Origin: Ciona intestinalis
Lineage: Eukaryota > Chordata > Ascidiacea > Phlebobranchia > Cionidae
Assembly: GCF_000224145.3 (NCBI RefSeq)
Contig: NW_004190417.1
Span: forward strand, 124,001-188,000
Length of the DNA stretch: 64,000 nt
Direction: 5' to 3'
A program made the position numbers and the translations under genes. Within the stretch, counting starts at the first letter, position 1, and each line of letters starts with the position of its first letter. This document shows, in pieces, positions 52,201 to 61,800 of the stretch. Below the pieces are notes generated by a model, which was not told the origin of the DNA, ran no database searches, and worked only from the letters and a program-made list of their open reading frames with translations.

Positions 52201-55200
52201 CTGGAGTAAATTTAACAATTATAGAAGAAATTTCTCCTTAAAAAATTCTTACAAAAATAGATTTAACATTACATTACCATATAATTACTCCATACTTATC
52301 AATACAACACATTTCAATATTAATATATAAACGAATGTGAGACAACTGCTGATATCAGATTTAAAATTTCTAAATGATCAATTGTTGCTCTAAAGATTCC
52401 ATTGTGTGGGAATTTAATGGGTTAACTTAAGTCCTGGGTTGAAATGACTTCTAGAGAACCTAGAGACTAGAGACCGACCGATATCAATTTTTTCCACCGA
52501 TACCGATATTTTACCGATATTCGACACTATAGCGAAACATGTGAAATGATCAGTATTAATCAAAATTAATACCTGTATTCAAGATACTGCAAGTTATTAT
52601 AGATAAAAAGTGGTTGGTCATCACTTAGTCTACATGTTCTTAATTGGGAACTCCAAATATGTTGCTTTTGTAGAAAACTATGACCCACGTGGTGTTAGTA
52701 GGGGGCGGCAAACAACTTGAAGAACCAGCTTAAAGGCCAATGCCACCAACTACATCAGAAGCAAGACCTAAAAAGGTGCGGGCAGCTGAAGAGGCGACAG
52801 GCAAGACCCAAGATTTTAAACACTTTTGTGCTCAAATTAGCTAATATTACACCAGCTTTAATGCCGTAAATGACCAGTAACGCCTGTACCTGTCAAAAAC
52901 CGATGTTACTGGACATGTGGTCAAGCAGTTCTTTCATTTACAACAAGTGAACAACCCTTTGAATTCTTTTTCTTGGTTACAGTGTTAATTTGAGCGCAAA
53001 AGTGGTCAAAATCTTGGTTCTTGTCGGCGGCCTCTTCAGCTGCCTGCACCTTTTAAGCTTTCAGCTTTTTTTTCTGACGTAGATGGTTGTGTTGGGCTTC
53101 AGGCTGAGTTCACCTGGTTTAAAGCTGATTTTGTACTTCAGGCAGTATTATGGGCAGTGCTTTGGGTAGTTTGCTGCCACCAACTCGAACTGATACCCCT
53201 TTACAGGTGAAATCTTTCTTTCGCATTTGGCATTGCCAATGTTCATCTCTTCCCATCCAGGATCTTTTAGGAAGGATATGACATTCACATAGGGCGTCCC
53301 ATACTAGTCACCTCTGCAACCAAAGCAACTGCAACGACATTCATAGCCTATTGTCCCCAAAATCAGTAACAACACAGAGACCCCATAAAATCGCCAGCTA
53401 TACAACTTCTAAAAGCGATACAAACTAAAAAGTGGTTAAAATTCAGTAATTTGACTGTAAAATATAATTTCTGACCTTGAAAATGACCTCGGATAGTGTT
53501 AAAAGTAACGCTATTGAACTCGCCATCCTCAGGTACTCTAATATGGATACCATGATTGTGTCTCTAGCTTCTCTGGAAGTCATTTTAGTCCAGAACTCAA
53601 GTTAACCCTTCGGACTCAAGTTACAAACCTTGGACATTGAAGGTTTCAGTACTTATTTTAAGGAATCTATGGTTTTCGGAAATCATGTGTTTTGTGCGAT
53701 TTTGATTAACGGTTTCTTCTGACCAAAACCGAACATGTTTTTGTGCAAAACCATCACGATTTATACATATTCGTAACAAGACAGCTACTCGACAATACTA
53801 CATTTTAATCTGCCAACTTTGTAATTCTGGATTCTATAATGGTGTAAAAGTTGAGTAAACCTTTGGTGGCATGTGGTCAATAGTGGTGCGCCGACTTTTA
53901 TCTGCACTCGATCTTGATTAACAGGTTTTTAGCTAATGTCTCGGCTCTCAGATAATGCGGATAAAACCATTATTGGACCCTAGCTATTGGACTTTACCAA
54001 AGTCAAATGGTTTGTATCTCACCTCATCTCTAAGATATATATAGTTAACATTTAGGTGCCGCATTAATTTTGGTCCAAGTCATGAATTACAGATGAAATT
54101 TGCGAATTATACAACAGTAAGCAATGTGAATGCAAGAAACAGTGATGTATCATTGTTTTTCCATTCGTGTGGAAGTGAATTATTACTATTTAGTATTTGC
54201 CACCCAATGTTTCCTTATCTTTATCTTTACTATTCGTCAGACCCAGAAGATTAGGAATTGGATGAAACAAAACCTTACAACATCATAGTTATGAGTAAAA
54301 ATCAGACACTAAATCATCATCTGAACCATTGTCTGTTTTCTTTCAGCAGCAACAGTAGCAAAAACACTGTAAAATAGTAATCTTGGGATAAAGTATAAAT
54401 GAAATTGCCAGAAACTGCTGATAATAATAGGGCAACAAGTTAATTGGTCAAAAATAACTTAATCTTAAAGCAGACGTTCATATTTAGTCTCAAACAGCCT
54501 AAAATGTACGTATATATACATGGACTTAAATGCTACACTTGTAACAATGATAAAACATAATTCGTATACTTATGTGTTATGGCCCTGCAAACCATTGTTA
54601 CCAAAAATATACGAAATTCAAAACCTTTGGGGTTTTTCTTGAAGCATTACATGAAAAATATTTTTTATAGCATTAAAGATCAATATTCATCAAACATTGT
54701 TGTCTAGAAAAGATTTAGAATTCCTTAAAGGTAAATTTAAAATACCAAGATGCAGCAACGCCCAGCATCTTTGACAACTTGCACTTGCTACAACAAACAA
54801 GACGAATGCCAGAAATGCCTGGAACTACGACCCCGAAATATGCATACAAACGGTCAATAGGCTTGACGACTGAACATGAGCTGAAGGTGAAAATCGTCAA
54901 AGAGCCAACATGGTCCTCTTAGACGTCTACCGATATATCAGTTCCAAAAAATCACTCCACTTTAATTGTTTCTAATTTCTAAAAGAATAAAGAAAATTCA
55001 AATTTTATTTCTGATTTGGTATATTGAATGCTTCTTCTTCAAGAATATATAAAAAAAAATGTAAAACACGGACTTTATTATATTTTAATTTTTTGATTGA
55101 ACCTATGCTAGGTACATACCAGATTATGCTGATTCATCATATTTTCAAACCTAATGTTAAACACGAAAAAATGACTTTTTATAAAAAAATGGCACAGTAA

Positions 55201-56821
55201 GTACTAGTGATACATAATAAACCTTGTAATATAAAAAAGTGCAAAAAATTAACTAATAAGAAAAAAGTGTTGGGTCAGCATATTATGAAGCTATGTTAAA
55301 TCGAAAAATTAAAACACTATGATTTCTATGCTTTACAATTTTTTTATATAGTTTTGAAGAAGAAGCATTCATTATACCAAATCAGACATAAAATTTGAAT
55401 TTTCTTTAGTATTTTAGAAACTAGAAACAATAAAAGTTGAGTGAATTTTTTTCTATAGAAAATCCCACACATTGCACCCCGGCCGATTTAGCAGTCTGGA
55501 ATAGGTATGTCTAAGAAACCCTATTTTCTGATTAAGTTAGTACAATAAAGGGTGAATAGTTATGTTCAGTTGAAAAAGAAATATGTTTGAAAATTTATGA
55601 ACTTATATTACACTTTGATTTTAATCAAGATATGACAAAATTGAGATGTGTGAAAAAGTTTTGCAAATAATAAGAACAACAAACAACTGTCCGACAGAAA
55701 GCTACTAACATGCCCGGTGCTCAGCGTGTCAATTGCTACAACCCTCACATGAAGGCTTCAAGATAACATCTTTTATTGTTTACACTGAAATATGTTCTGC
55801 TAAAGTTTAAAATGATATTGAAACCTGGTCACGACTAAACCATTACTTTAGTTTTAAATTAAATATTTAAATATCAAATTAATGTGTGCTGGTGCCGCAA
55901 CTAGTGTTTAAGTTCCACCGTGCCACTTATGAACTTATGTTTTTTCATAGTCAATTGCATCGATGTTTTTTTCCTTTATACATTTACCTAATACTTTGTG
56001 TTAACAGTTTATTCAAGTATTGTTACTTCAATAATGTATTTTTACATGTAGGATACTTTCAAAGTTGTTATTTCAAGTAATCAGAATCTGATTGATGTGG
56101 ATGCAAGTGGTTGCTGGTCGCTGGATGATGACTGCATAATTACAATGGCTGCAAAATGTACAAAATTAAAAAAACTTGCGTTGGTGAATGTATATCCAAT
56201 CACAGATCGTTCAATAGACTCACTGGCACTTAATTGTAAACATCTGACAACACTAAAGGTTTCTGGATGTTGGCGAATAACCAACACTTCTATTGGGTAA
56301 TTTTAACTACATTCTTACTTCGGAATATGCTATAGGTCATCTTTGAAGATAGATAGTTATTTTTGGAATAACAAGTTTGGCGTGTTTACCTTTATACTTA
56401 TGTGTCACAGTTAAACCTTTCGGAGACAAACTTTTTCAATTTGTGCTAAGCTGATGACATTATAGTGAAAGTTAACTTTTTGATAAAATCTCATGGAGGA
56501 TTTTTAAGGGTTAAGTTTACTTCATTTTGAATTTGTATTTCCTCTAATCCACACATGGTACAAAAACATCTAAAAACCACACAAACAAAAAAGGAGGTTT
56601 TACATTTCTGTTGTTAATAAATATTTAATGGCAATCGTTTCAGGAAAATAGGTGAATACTGCAAGAAACTACACCTACTACATGTGAAGGACTGTAGAGA
56701 CATATCGGAATCTAGTCTGGCCCGACTAAGGGTTCGAAATGTTGTGATAGACAAACCAGTTCCACCCAAGACTTTTTCTAGGAGGCTATTGGTTCAACCA
56801 TATGTCAACCTACAGGTGTAA
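46202..56821 (+). CDS. FBXL15: F-box and LRR protein, FBXL15 orthologue
   Basis: Five exons give a 280-residue protein: 46202-46363, 46469-46588, 51939-52076, 56052-56296 and 56644-56821. The F-box is at residues 5-45 (LALPFHDVLFPKILDFLSIK, then VSKKYQ). FBXL-type leucine-rich repeats follow, with LKNVDITNCSRLTNRSLHTL, LTRLSIHGCHWID, DVDASGCWSLDD and LTTLKVSGCWRITN. The C-terminus ends in YVNLQV, and ESSLARLR precedes it, both as I remember vertebrate FBXL15, which is about 300 residues. FBXL15 is the substrate receptor of an SCF (SKP1-CUL1-F-box) ubiquitin ligase. In vertebrates it targets the ligase SMURF1 and so promotes BMP signalling; that role here is inference. Introns 1, 2 and 3 are phase 0 and intron 4 is phase 2. 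An in-frame GTG nine bases upstream of the ATG is ignored. Introns 3 and 4 (5.3 and 4.0 kb) are full of repeats. Confidence 0.87.
46624..47149. mobile_element. MITE in FBXL15 intron 3 with a tRNA-like core
   Basis: The left end GGGCTATACAGAGAATACGG (then AAAATTTTTTT) is complementary to the right end (TTCCGTCTTCTCTGTATAGTCCC). Inside are telomere-like runs of CCCTAAC with variants (46736-46796) and a tRNA-like unit on the minus strand. No target duplication is clear. Confidence 0.7.
46844..46922 (-). ncRNA. tRNA-like sequence, probably a pseudo-tRNA
   Basis: A 77-nt unit has the A-box-like GTGTAGCGGTATGCGTGC and the B-box GGGTTCGACTCCC, at tRNA spacing. Five of seven acceptor-stem positions pair (CTGTG/CACAG) and the T-stem is good. 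The anticodon arm is poor and lacks U33 in a proper loop, so a functional tRNA is unlikely. It lies wholly inside the MITE. Confidence 0.35.
47253..47345. repeat. Fragment of the AGGGGCATACC MITE family
   Basis: TTAAATGGGCATGCCAACCA, then ATTTGTATATGGATAGA and ACCTAATGGTACCATCAAAG, matches the left end of the MITE at 13348-13840. No right end is present. Confidence 0.55.
47468..47615. repeat. Minisatellite, reverse-oriented relative of 12301-12422
   Basis: Units of the type GCGTCGTAGTTTCGCCTTTA are the complement of the array in the FN3 gene. A GTATCGGTC repeat precedes it. Confidence 0.5.
47782..50757. mobile_element. 3-kb element with about 230-bp inverted termini
   Basis: The left terminus (AGCCTTATGCTATTGCTATA, AATTATTTTTCGTTC, GAATCGCAACGTCAGC, GATGTTTCCGTAT) is matched in reverse complement at 50540-50757, with roughly three quarters identity by eye. 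No intact coding sequence is recognised inside. A further element is nested at 49224-50358. Confidence 0.65.
49224..50358. mobile_element. Nested DNA element with CAGCCCTGGAGACT ends
   Basis: A perfect 14-bp inverted terminus, CAGCCCTGGAGACT, is flanked by TGTTTG on both sides (49218-49223 and 50359-50364). The interior shares GTGTGAATTGCTATTATG and CCTGTTTTCAAGC blocks with the elements at 34048-35269 and 4635-5391. Confidence 0.7.
50990..51375. repeat. Reverse-oriented fragment of the nested element family
   Basis: CAGCACTGGAGACTCA near 51311 and AATAGCTATTCACCTGTTGA, TGCTTGAAAGCAGGTTTG at 51130-51215 match the complement of sequences in the element at 49224-50358. One terminus appears lost. 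Confidence 0.5.
52470..52610. repeat. ACCGATACCGAT repeat, copy 2
   Basis: GACCGACCGATATCAATTTT, then CCGATACCGATATTTTACC and AATTAATACCTGTATTC, is the direct counterpart of 12095-12250. Confidence 0.6.
52740..52852 (+). pseudogene. Pseudogene fragment, reverse partner of the next entry
   Basis: Plus-strand reading TSEARPKKVRAAEEATGKTQ, then DFKHFCAQIS and a stop, is a close relative of the minus-strand reading at 52910-53062. The two are arranged as an inverted repeat with a spacer of about 130 bp. Parent gene unknown. Confidence 0.5.
52910..53345 (-). pseudogene. Frameshifted pseudogene in FBXL15 intron 4
   Basis: The minus strand shows protein-like stretches broken by stops and frameshifts: GTPYVNVISFL, KDPGWEEMNIGNAKCERKIS, PVKGYQFELVAANYPKHCP, KYKISFKPGELSLKPNTTIY, KVQAAEEAADKNQDFDHFCA, then QINTVTKKKNSKG. 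I do not recognise the parent. The absence of introns suggests a retrocopy. Confidence 0.5.
53346..54950. other. FBXL15 intron 4, nothing recognised
   Basis: No exon, RNA or clear repeat is visible. A 61-codon open frame at 54715-54900 on the minus strand has no protein-like features. Confidence 0.5.
54955..55450. mobile_element. Inverted-repeat element in FBXL15 intron 4
   Basis: About 150 bp at the left (TTGTTTCTAATTTCTAAAAG, AAAGAAAATTCAAATTTTAT, ATTGAATGCTTCTTCTTCAA) is the complement of 55300-55450. The centre (GTACATACCAGATTATGCTGA) matches the interior of the TTAA-flanked MITE at 13348-13840, so they are one family. Another trace is at 49055-49125. Confidence 0.7.
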
Positions 56822-57413
56822 TATATATGGTGTTCAAAGTTACGTGTTAAATACTTTGATATGTGTTGTCAATTTCAATTTATGAACGCAATGTGTTTAA
56901 TCGAACTCGTTAGATATTGTTGTTGGTTTCCTTTTGTTGAAAGGTTTAAATTAGGATATACTTACCTTATTGGACATTTTTGTTAAAAAAAATATAAAAC
57001 TGTCCTTTTTTAATTCCCACAATGTCACAGAAAAAAAAAATTCAAAGTTTGGTTGGCTGAAAAACTAAGTTTTTGACTGGTTAAACAAGTGCTTATGCGG
57101 GAGTAAATGGGAGAATTCTTCTATTCGATCTTTTTTGATTTTAAACTTATATGTTTAAATATTTTAACTCTTTGTTATGTTTTCTTTAAATGACACTATT
57201 TAAGGTGCTCTAGTTGACCAAATTTAAGGTTATCCTTCTGTCATTAGTCCCATTTATTTTGTTATTCTGTAATCAACATGCCTATTTGTTTGCTTGCCTA
57301 AATGTCCAATTTTTTTCTTTTTTTGCAGCTCTTTCTTGTTTTTTCATTCGTCTATCAAGAAGGATGTAATTTATTAACTAAATGAAAACTGACACTGTTG
57401 TTTAGCAGTAGGA

Positions 57414-57419
57414 AATAAA
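57414..57419 (+). terminator. Candidate FBXL15 polyadenylation signal
   Basis: AATAAA within GGAAATAAATTATTG is the first good signal after the stop at 56821 that I noted. Confidence 0.4.
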
Positions 57420-57589
57420 TTATTGTTCTACGCATTTCCGCATTTCGTGTTCGAAAGCATACTAGAAAACGCCCGGTTTTATTGTTCTAAAACAGAACGT
57501 TGAAGACGCATGTTTGTGCCAGAACCGGTTTAACGAGCGATATATTAAACTTTAATGTTTTATTGTTTTTGATTTAGAGGTTATCGCAT

Positions 57590-57616
57590 ATCTTACTCTT
57601 TTAAACTAACTTAGCT
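57590..57616 (+). promoter_or_regulatory. Candidate spliced-leader trans-splice acceptor
   Basis: A pyrimidine stretch (TTACTCTTTT), a CTAAC branch-like word (57606-57610) and TTAG ending at 57614 lie two bases before the ATG. Trans-splicing of a short leader is common in Ciona, but the site could instead be unused or a cis acceptor. Confidence 0.4.
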
Positions 57617-58217
57617 ATGCGCGCAATCGCCGTTCTATCGCTGGTAGTTGCAATATTTGCTCTCATAATCTCCATAGTTGCTGTTGCAACACCAGGATGG
57701 TTGGACGATGGAAGGGGGGTGTTTTTGTCTTGTAATGGAACATTAAGCATCCAAACATGCTCTAACGTTTTAGGTAAGTAATTCAAGTTAAATTTTCCAA
57801 TCAATAACAAACGGAAATATTTTTAGGCGATGATAAGATGAGTTTTGTGACATCAATATTGCTCTTGATCGGCATTGTTTCTATTGTCTGTGGGCTAATT
57901 TTTTTTATTGTCTTTATGAAACACAACAAAAAGAATTTTGGTCTGTCTGCCAGCGTCATTTACGCGATTGCAGGTAAGTGAGTAAATTGACAAATACCCA
58001 TTTACCTTAATTTAAAAAATAAATGGGAAATATTGTTTCAGTTGCTGGAATGGTCGTTGGTGGAGCAGTTTTTACTGTTGGTTATATTAATCAGACAACA
58101 GTGCAAGGCGGCGTCACGAATTTCGGTTACAGTTACTACCTTGCATGGGGAAGCGCAGCTCTCTGCATTATCGCTTCAGTCACGTCCTGCATTGATAGCT
58201 TAAAGGGAAGCGCTTAA
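57617..58217 (+). CDS. Small four-helix membrane protein, claudin/PMP22-like
   Basis: Three exons (57617-57773, 57827-57973, 58042-58217) join in phase 1 to give 159 residues. Introns are only 53 and 68 bp. Four hydrophobic segments are visible: residues about 3-25 (VLSLVVAIFALIISIVAVA), 57-80 (LLLIGIVSIVCGLIFFIVF), 92-116 (VIYAIAGMVVGGAVFTVGY) and 132-151 (YYLAWGSAALCIIASVTS). The first loop has TPGW, then GRGVFLSC and QTC, with two Cys as in the claudin superfamily W...GLW-C-C pattern but without an exact GLW. Both termini would be cytoplasmic. Claudin-superfamily proteins act in cell junctions or as membrane adaptors; a specific role cannot be given. It converges on Hox1. Confidence 0.8.
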
Positions 58218-58801
58218 GTGCAACATTGTTGCAGTAAATTTCGCGTTTCGACAGTTATTTAACGTAGAATTGCTTTATTTTTTTAATATTATCATTGACA
58301 AACCCTAAAGTTGATTTATGAATGTTTTCTTTACCATGCAAATCAATCGGAAAACCCGTTTACGTAAGAATAAGTTCATTTTATAAATTACAGATACAAC
58401 AAGTGTAATATACATTTTTGCGAAATATCGACTATATGTACAAAATGAGGTAAAACGAAGGAACGTTACACATCTGTGCAACATATATATATAGAGGGAG
58501 AGGCTTGTGTGTGCTGTTGATTTTAAAATAAAGCGTTATCCAAATTGTAACAGGCGTTAAAATATAACTACATTGTAATAAACAGAATGCTTACGAATAT
58601 TGTACATATATAAAACCGAATCCAAATACTTAAACTTTTTTTATATTTTGTTTCACGGGTGTTTTAAAAGATAAAATAAAATGAATGCGTGTAGTTTATG
58701 CGCTTTCTTGGTCATCTACAATGATGCGCAAAACGAGGACGTATATTGTGTGACGTTACTCGCTGTTGGGTTGGCTACCTTGCTGGTAATTGATGTCAAG
58801 G
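58218..58801. other. Convergent 3' region between claudin-like gene and Hox1
   Basis: No gene. It holds plus-strand AATAAA at 58527 and a minus-strand AATAAA (plus TTTATT at 58274-58279). If both are used, the two 3' UTRs overlap in antisense. Confidence 0.45.
58527..58532 (+). terminator. Candidate polyadenylation signal of the claudin-like gene
   Basis: AATAAA in TTTTAAAATAAAGCG, 310 bases after the stop codon. Confidence 0.5.
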
Positions 58802-61800
58802 TCACGTGACTATATTCATGTCCGCCTCTGCGGCAGGTTTTTGGAACTGATGACTTAACATTAAGGAATTGTAGTTTGTGACGCCAGTGCTTTTGTTTGA
58901 TGATGACGATGCGAGGTACATGGGATTAGTTGATGAAGATGTAGAAGTTTGTTTCAAGCCATGAAGCGTTTCGCTTTTGCTTTGTGACATTTTATTTCCG
59001 TTTAACTTTTCTGCTTCTTTGTCCCTTTTCTTCTGCTTCATACGACGATTTTGAAACCATATTTTTACCTTCCAAACAAAACTGTTTAATTGCTTTGTCT
59101 TGGTCAATAAAAATTAATCATTATATTTTGGGTAAACAAAATGTAGGGATAAGATTTTCTTTTAGTGACTGCACTTGTATAAATAAAATTGGGTTGACCA
59201 GAAAACAGAAGCCGTAGGCGGACAAAGTAAGCAGACAGTAATGGATTGCTAACCGGTTTATTTGCCAAGTAAGCATTCAAGATCTACGATTCTATTTAAG
59301 CGAACAAATAGCCGTTTCTAACCCAGGAGGCTTTATTGATTAAATCCCACCGTGTGAGATAAAGCAACCATAGTATTGCCAACACACGTAGAAAAAACTT
59401 CTCCATTTTTCTCGGTGAAAATAAAAAACAAGCATATCTTACTTGGAAAACATAGGCTATAGAACAATTGATTAACTTTAATTTCATACATGCTTCTTGT
59501 TTAAAAAAAAAACTTAGTTTGATCCATTGTCTTTTTCGTACGTGTTTACATCAAAATAGAGTTACCTGGGTTTCATTAAGGCGCAATGCTGCTGCTATTT
59601 CAACCCTCCTGGCTCTTGTTAAGTACTTATTGAAGTGAAACTCTTTTTCAAGCTCGGTAAGCTGTTTTGTAGTGAAATTTGTTCTGCCGTTATTTCCAGT
59701 TACTCCGTAGGTGTACTCCACCATTTTGTTTTGTGAAAAATATACTAAAACAGACACAAAACATTGTTAGTGTATGTAGGTTAATATTTACTAATTACGA
59801 ACCTATTATATAGTACGGTGAGGTAAGATGGGAAACCTTTTCCCGGTACTCATGTTTTACGGGTTAACACAAATAATTTTACAGGATTATTCTACAATAC
59901 AATCTAAAATCTATATAAAGCGCGCGCAATGCCGATGACTCTTCCTCACTAAAAACAATTCGGTGTTCAAGAAAGCTTTTTTTCGATGGCTGAAAAAATC
60001 GTAATATTAAAGTATTTGTTCTTTAAAAATGCTCGCTAAACCATATTAAAAGCTTCCGAACTTTTGTAGGTCTCCGAAGTTTTGTATTTTGTTTTATATA
60101 TAATGTTTACGTGGCAAATAAACTAGTAGTGCTCGTTAATTTAGATAGGTAAACTAACAGCTGCATGGAAAGAAATATATTATACAGGTTAATTAAAAAC
60201 TTTTATGAAAAGTATATTGGAAATTTAGTCACGGGCACTTGTTGGAGGTAAAATATGAAAAGTGGCTTGTGTGAAATATAACGTAGCAATATCCAAATGT
60301 AGCAGAAAGGTAAACTTCATTGATAATTATTATCAATTTTCTGCTTTTGCAAGTTCATATGCATTTCTAGAATATAGTATTCATTAATTGATGTTCGAAC
60401 AATACTCATTATTGTTTAAACAAAACCAATTTTCATAAAATAATATAATGTAGGTTTGGGTAACCTGCTAAAAACTATAGCATTAGAGAGCAAGGAGAAG
60501 AATGTTTAAACTTAATTTTCAGAAAAAAATTAACAATGGTTTTAAACTGCCCCGTCTCACCCTGTTTGTTTTCGAGCTGGTAAAATTACATCTGTTGTGT
60601 GAATCGCTAAATAACTCCTCGTGTGTTTTAATCGGTTTTTGAGTTGTAATAAGGGAATGATAGTATTAATTCGTAGCATCACCCGAAAACCATCATCTAT
60701 TTTATTTTTTTAAATATTGGGAAATATGTCCTTAAATGTCACATCTTTCACACCATTTTGTTAATGCATGAATAAACTGTTAAAGCTGGACAGATGTATT
60801 TATACAATTTTTTATATTAAATTAATTCCAGTTCATTTTATTTAAAGCTATGAAACGCTTCTTTTTGAAAAAGTTAAAAAACGATAAAAGATTTTTTCGA
60901 ATGATCAATGTTGGTTTACAATATAAAAATTGTCAGATGGTGAACGATATCTCACATTTTGTTTAAAAATCGAAGTGACGAAAAGCGACACCCAAACGCG
61001 TGACTGAGATTGGTCTCCGTGGACCAACCACGCGTAACGCCAGCTTTTGTTTCGATAATGGAATAATAATGCCAATTGCAATGCTTCAGTTGACAAATGA
61101 GGACACAATGCAATTGATCGAGGCCATGGGAGCAAAACAGATATTGTAATCTGCATTCCGTAATTATAACTCCAATATTACACGCTAATGATAAATAGAA
61201 ATACGCGTGCTGTGCGCTATTCGTCTTAATGGTTACCGTACTTGATGTTCCACGGTTTCCCAGTGCATTAAGCGGCAATATCTTGTTGCTTGAACAAGAC
61301 GCAACATAGCAACGTTAGTACAAATATACTCGGCTTAATTTTATATATTTTAGGTAAAATCTGTTTTCAATGTGCATTGCTTTTATTCGAGAAATTTAGC
61401 ATCTATACTCCAGTTCAAGGTGTTCTAACCTGGCGTCGTATATAAGCACATTGTGCTGCACAGATAACCACACTATAATTCTTATTTGGAAACAAGTTTT
61501 ATAAATCTAATAACAGCAATAAAGAGCAATACATGTTAAAAGAGTACTTTAGCTGAAAGTAACGCATAGCCGTTCGCGTCGGGCAGCGGAAAACCCGTAG
61601 AATTTTTTGTGGTTTTGGGTCGATTTTACGGATGACTGGTAGACAAGGACACGACGATGTGTACATATTTACCGTGGTATCGATACGCCCAACGCCGCAA
61701 AGATATAGTGTGAGCGAAAGGACAGAGAGTTCATGAACCCAGCATCTACCCCGCGGCGTTTCGATATCATTCACATGACGGATAAAGGGACCATTGAAAC

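Larger units (their letters stand above)
56822..57616. other. FBXL15 3' flank and claudin-like 5' flank
   Basis: No gene between the two plus-strand genes. A polyadenylation signal is at 57414, so FBXL15 may have a 3' UTR of about 600 bp that leaves less than 200 bp before the next start. Confidence 0.5.

Noticed and set aside
52800..53062. Functional gene in FBXL15 intron 4
   Set aside because: Reading frames are broken by several stops and frameshifts, with no splice sites that would restore them.
59069..59565. A direct-repeat retinoic acid response element in Hox1 intron 2
   Set aside because: Only isolated GGTCA-like half-sites are visible. No pair has DR2 or DR5 spacing, so I do not annotate one.
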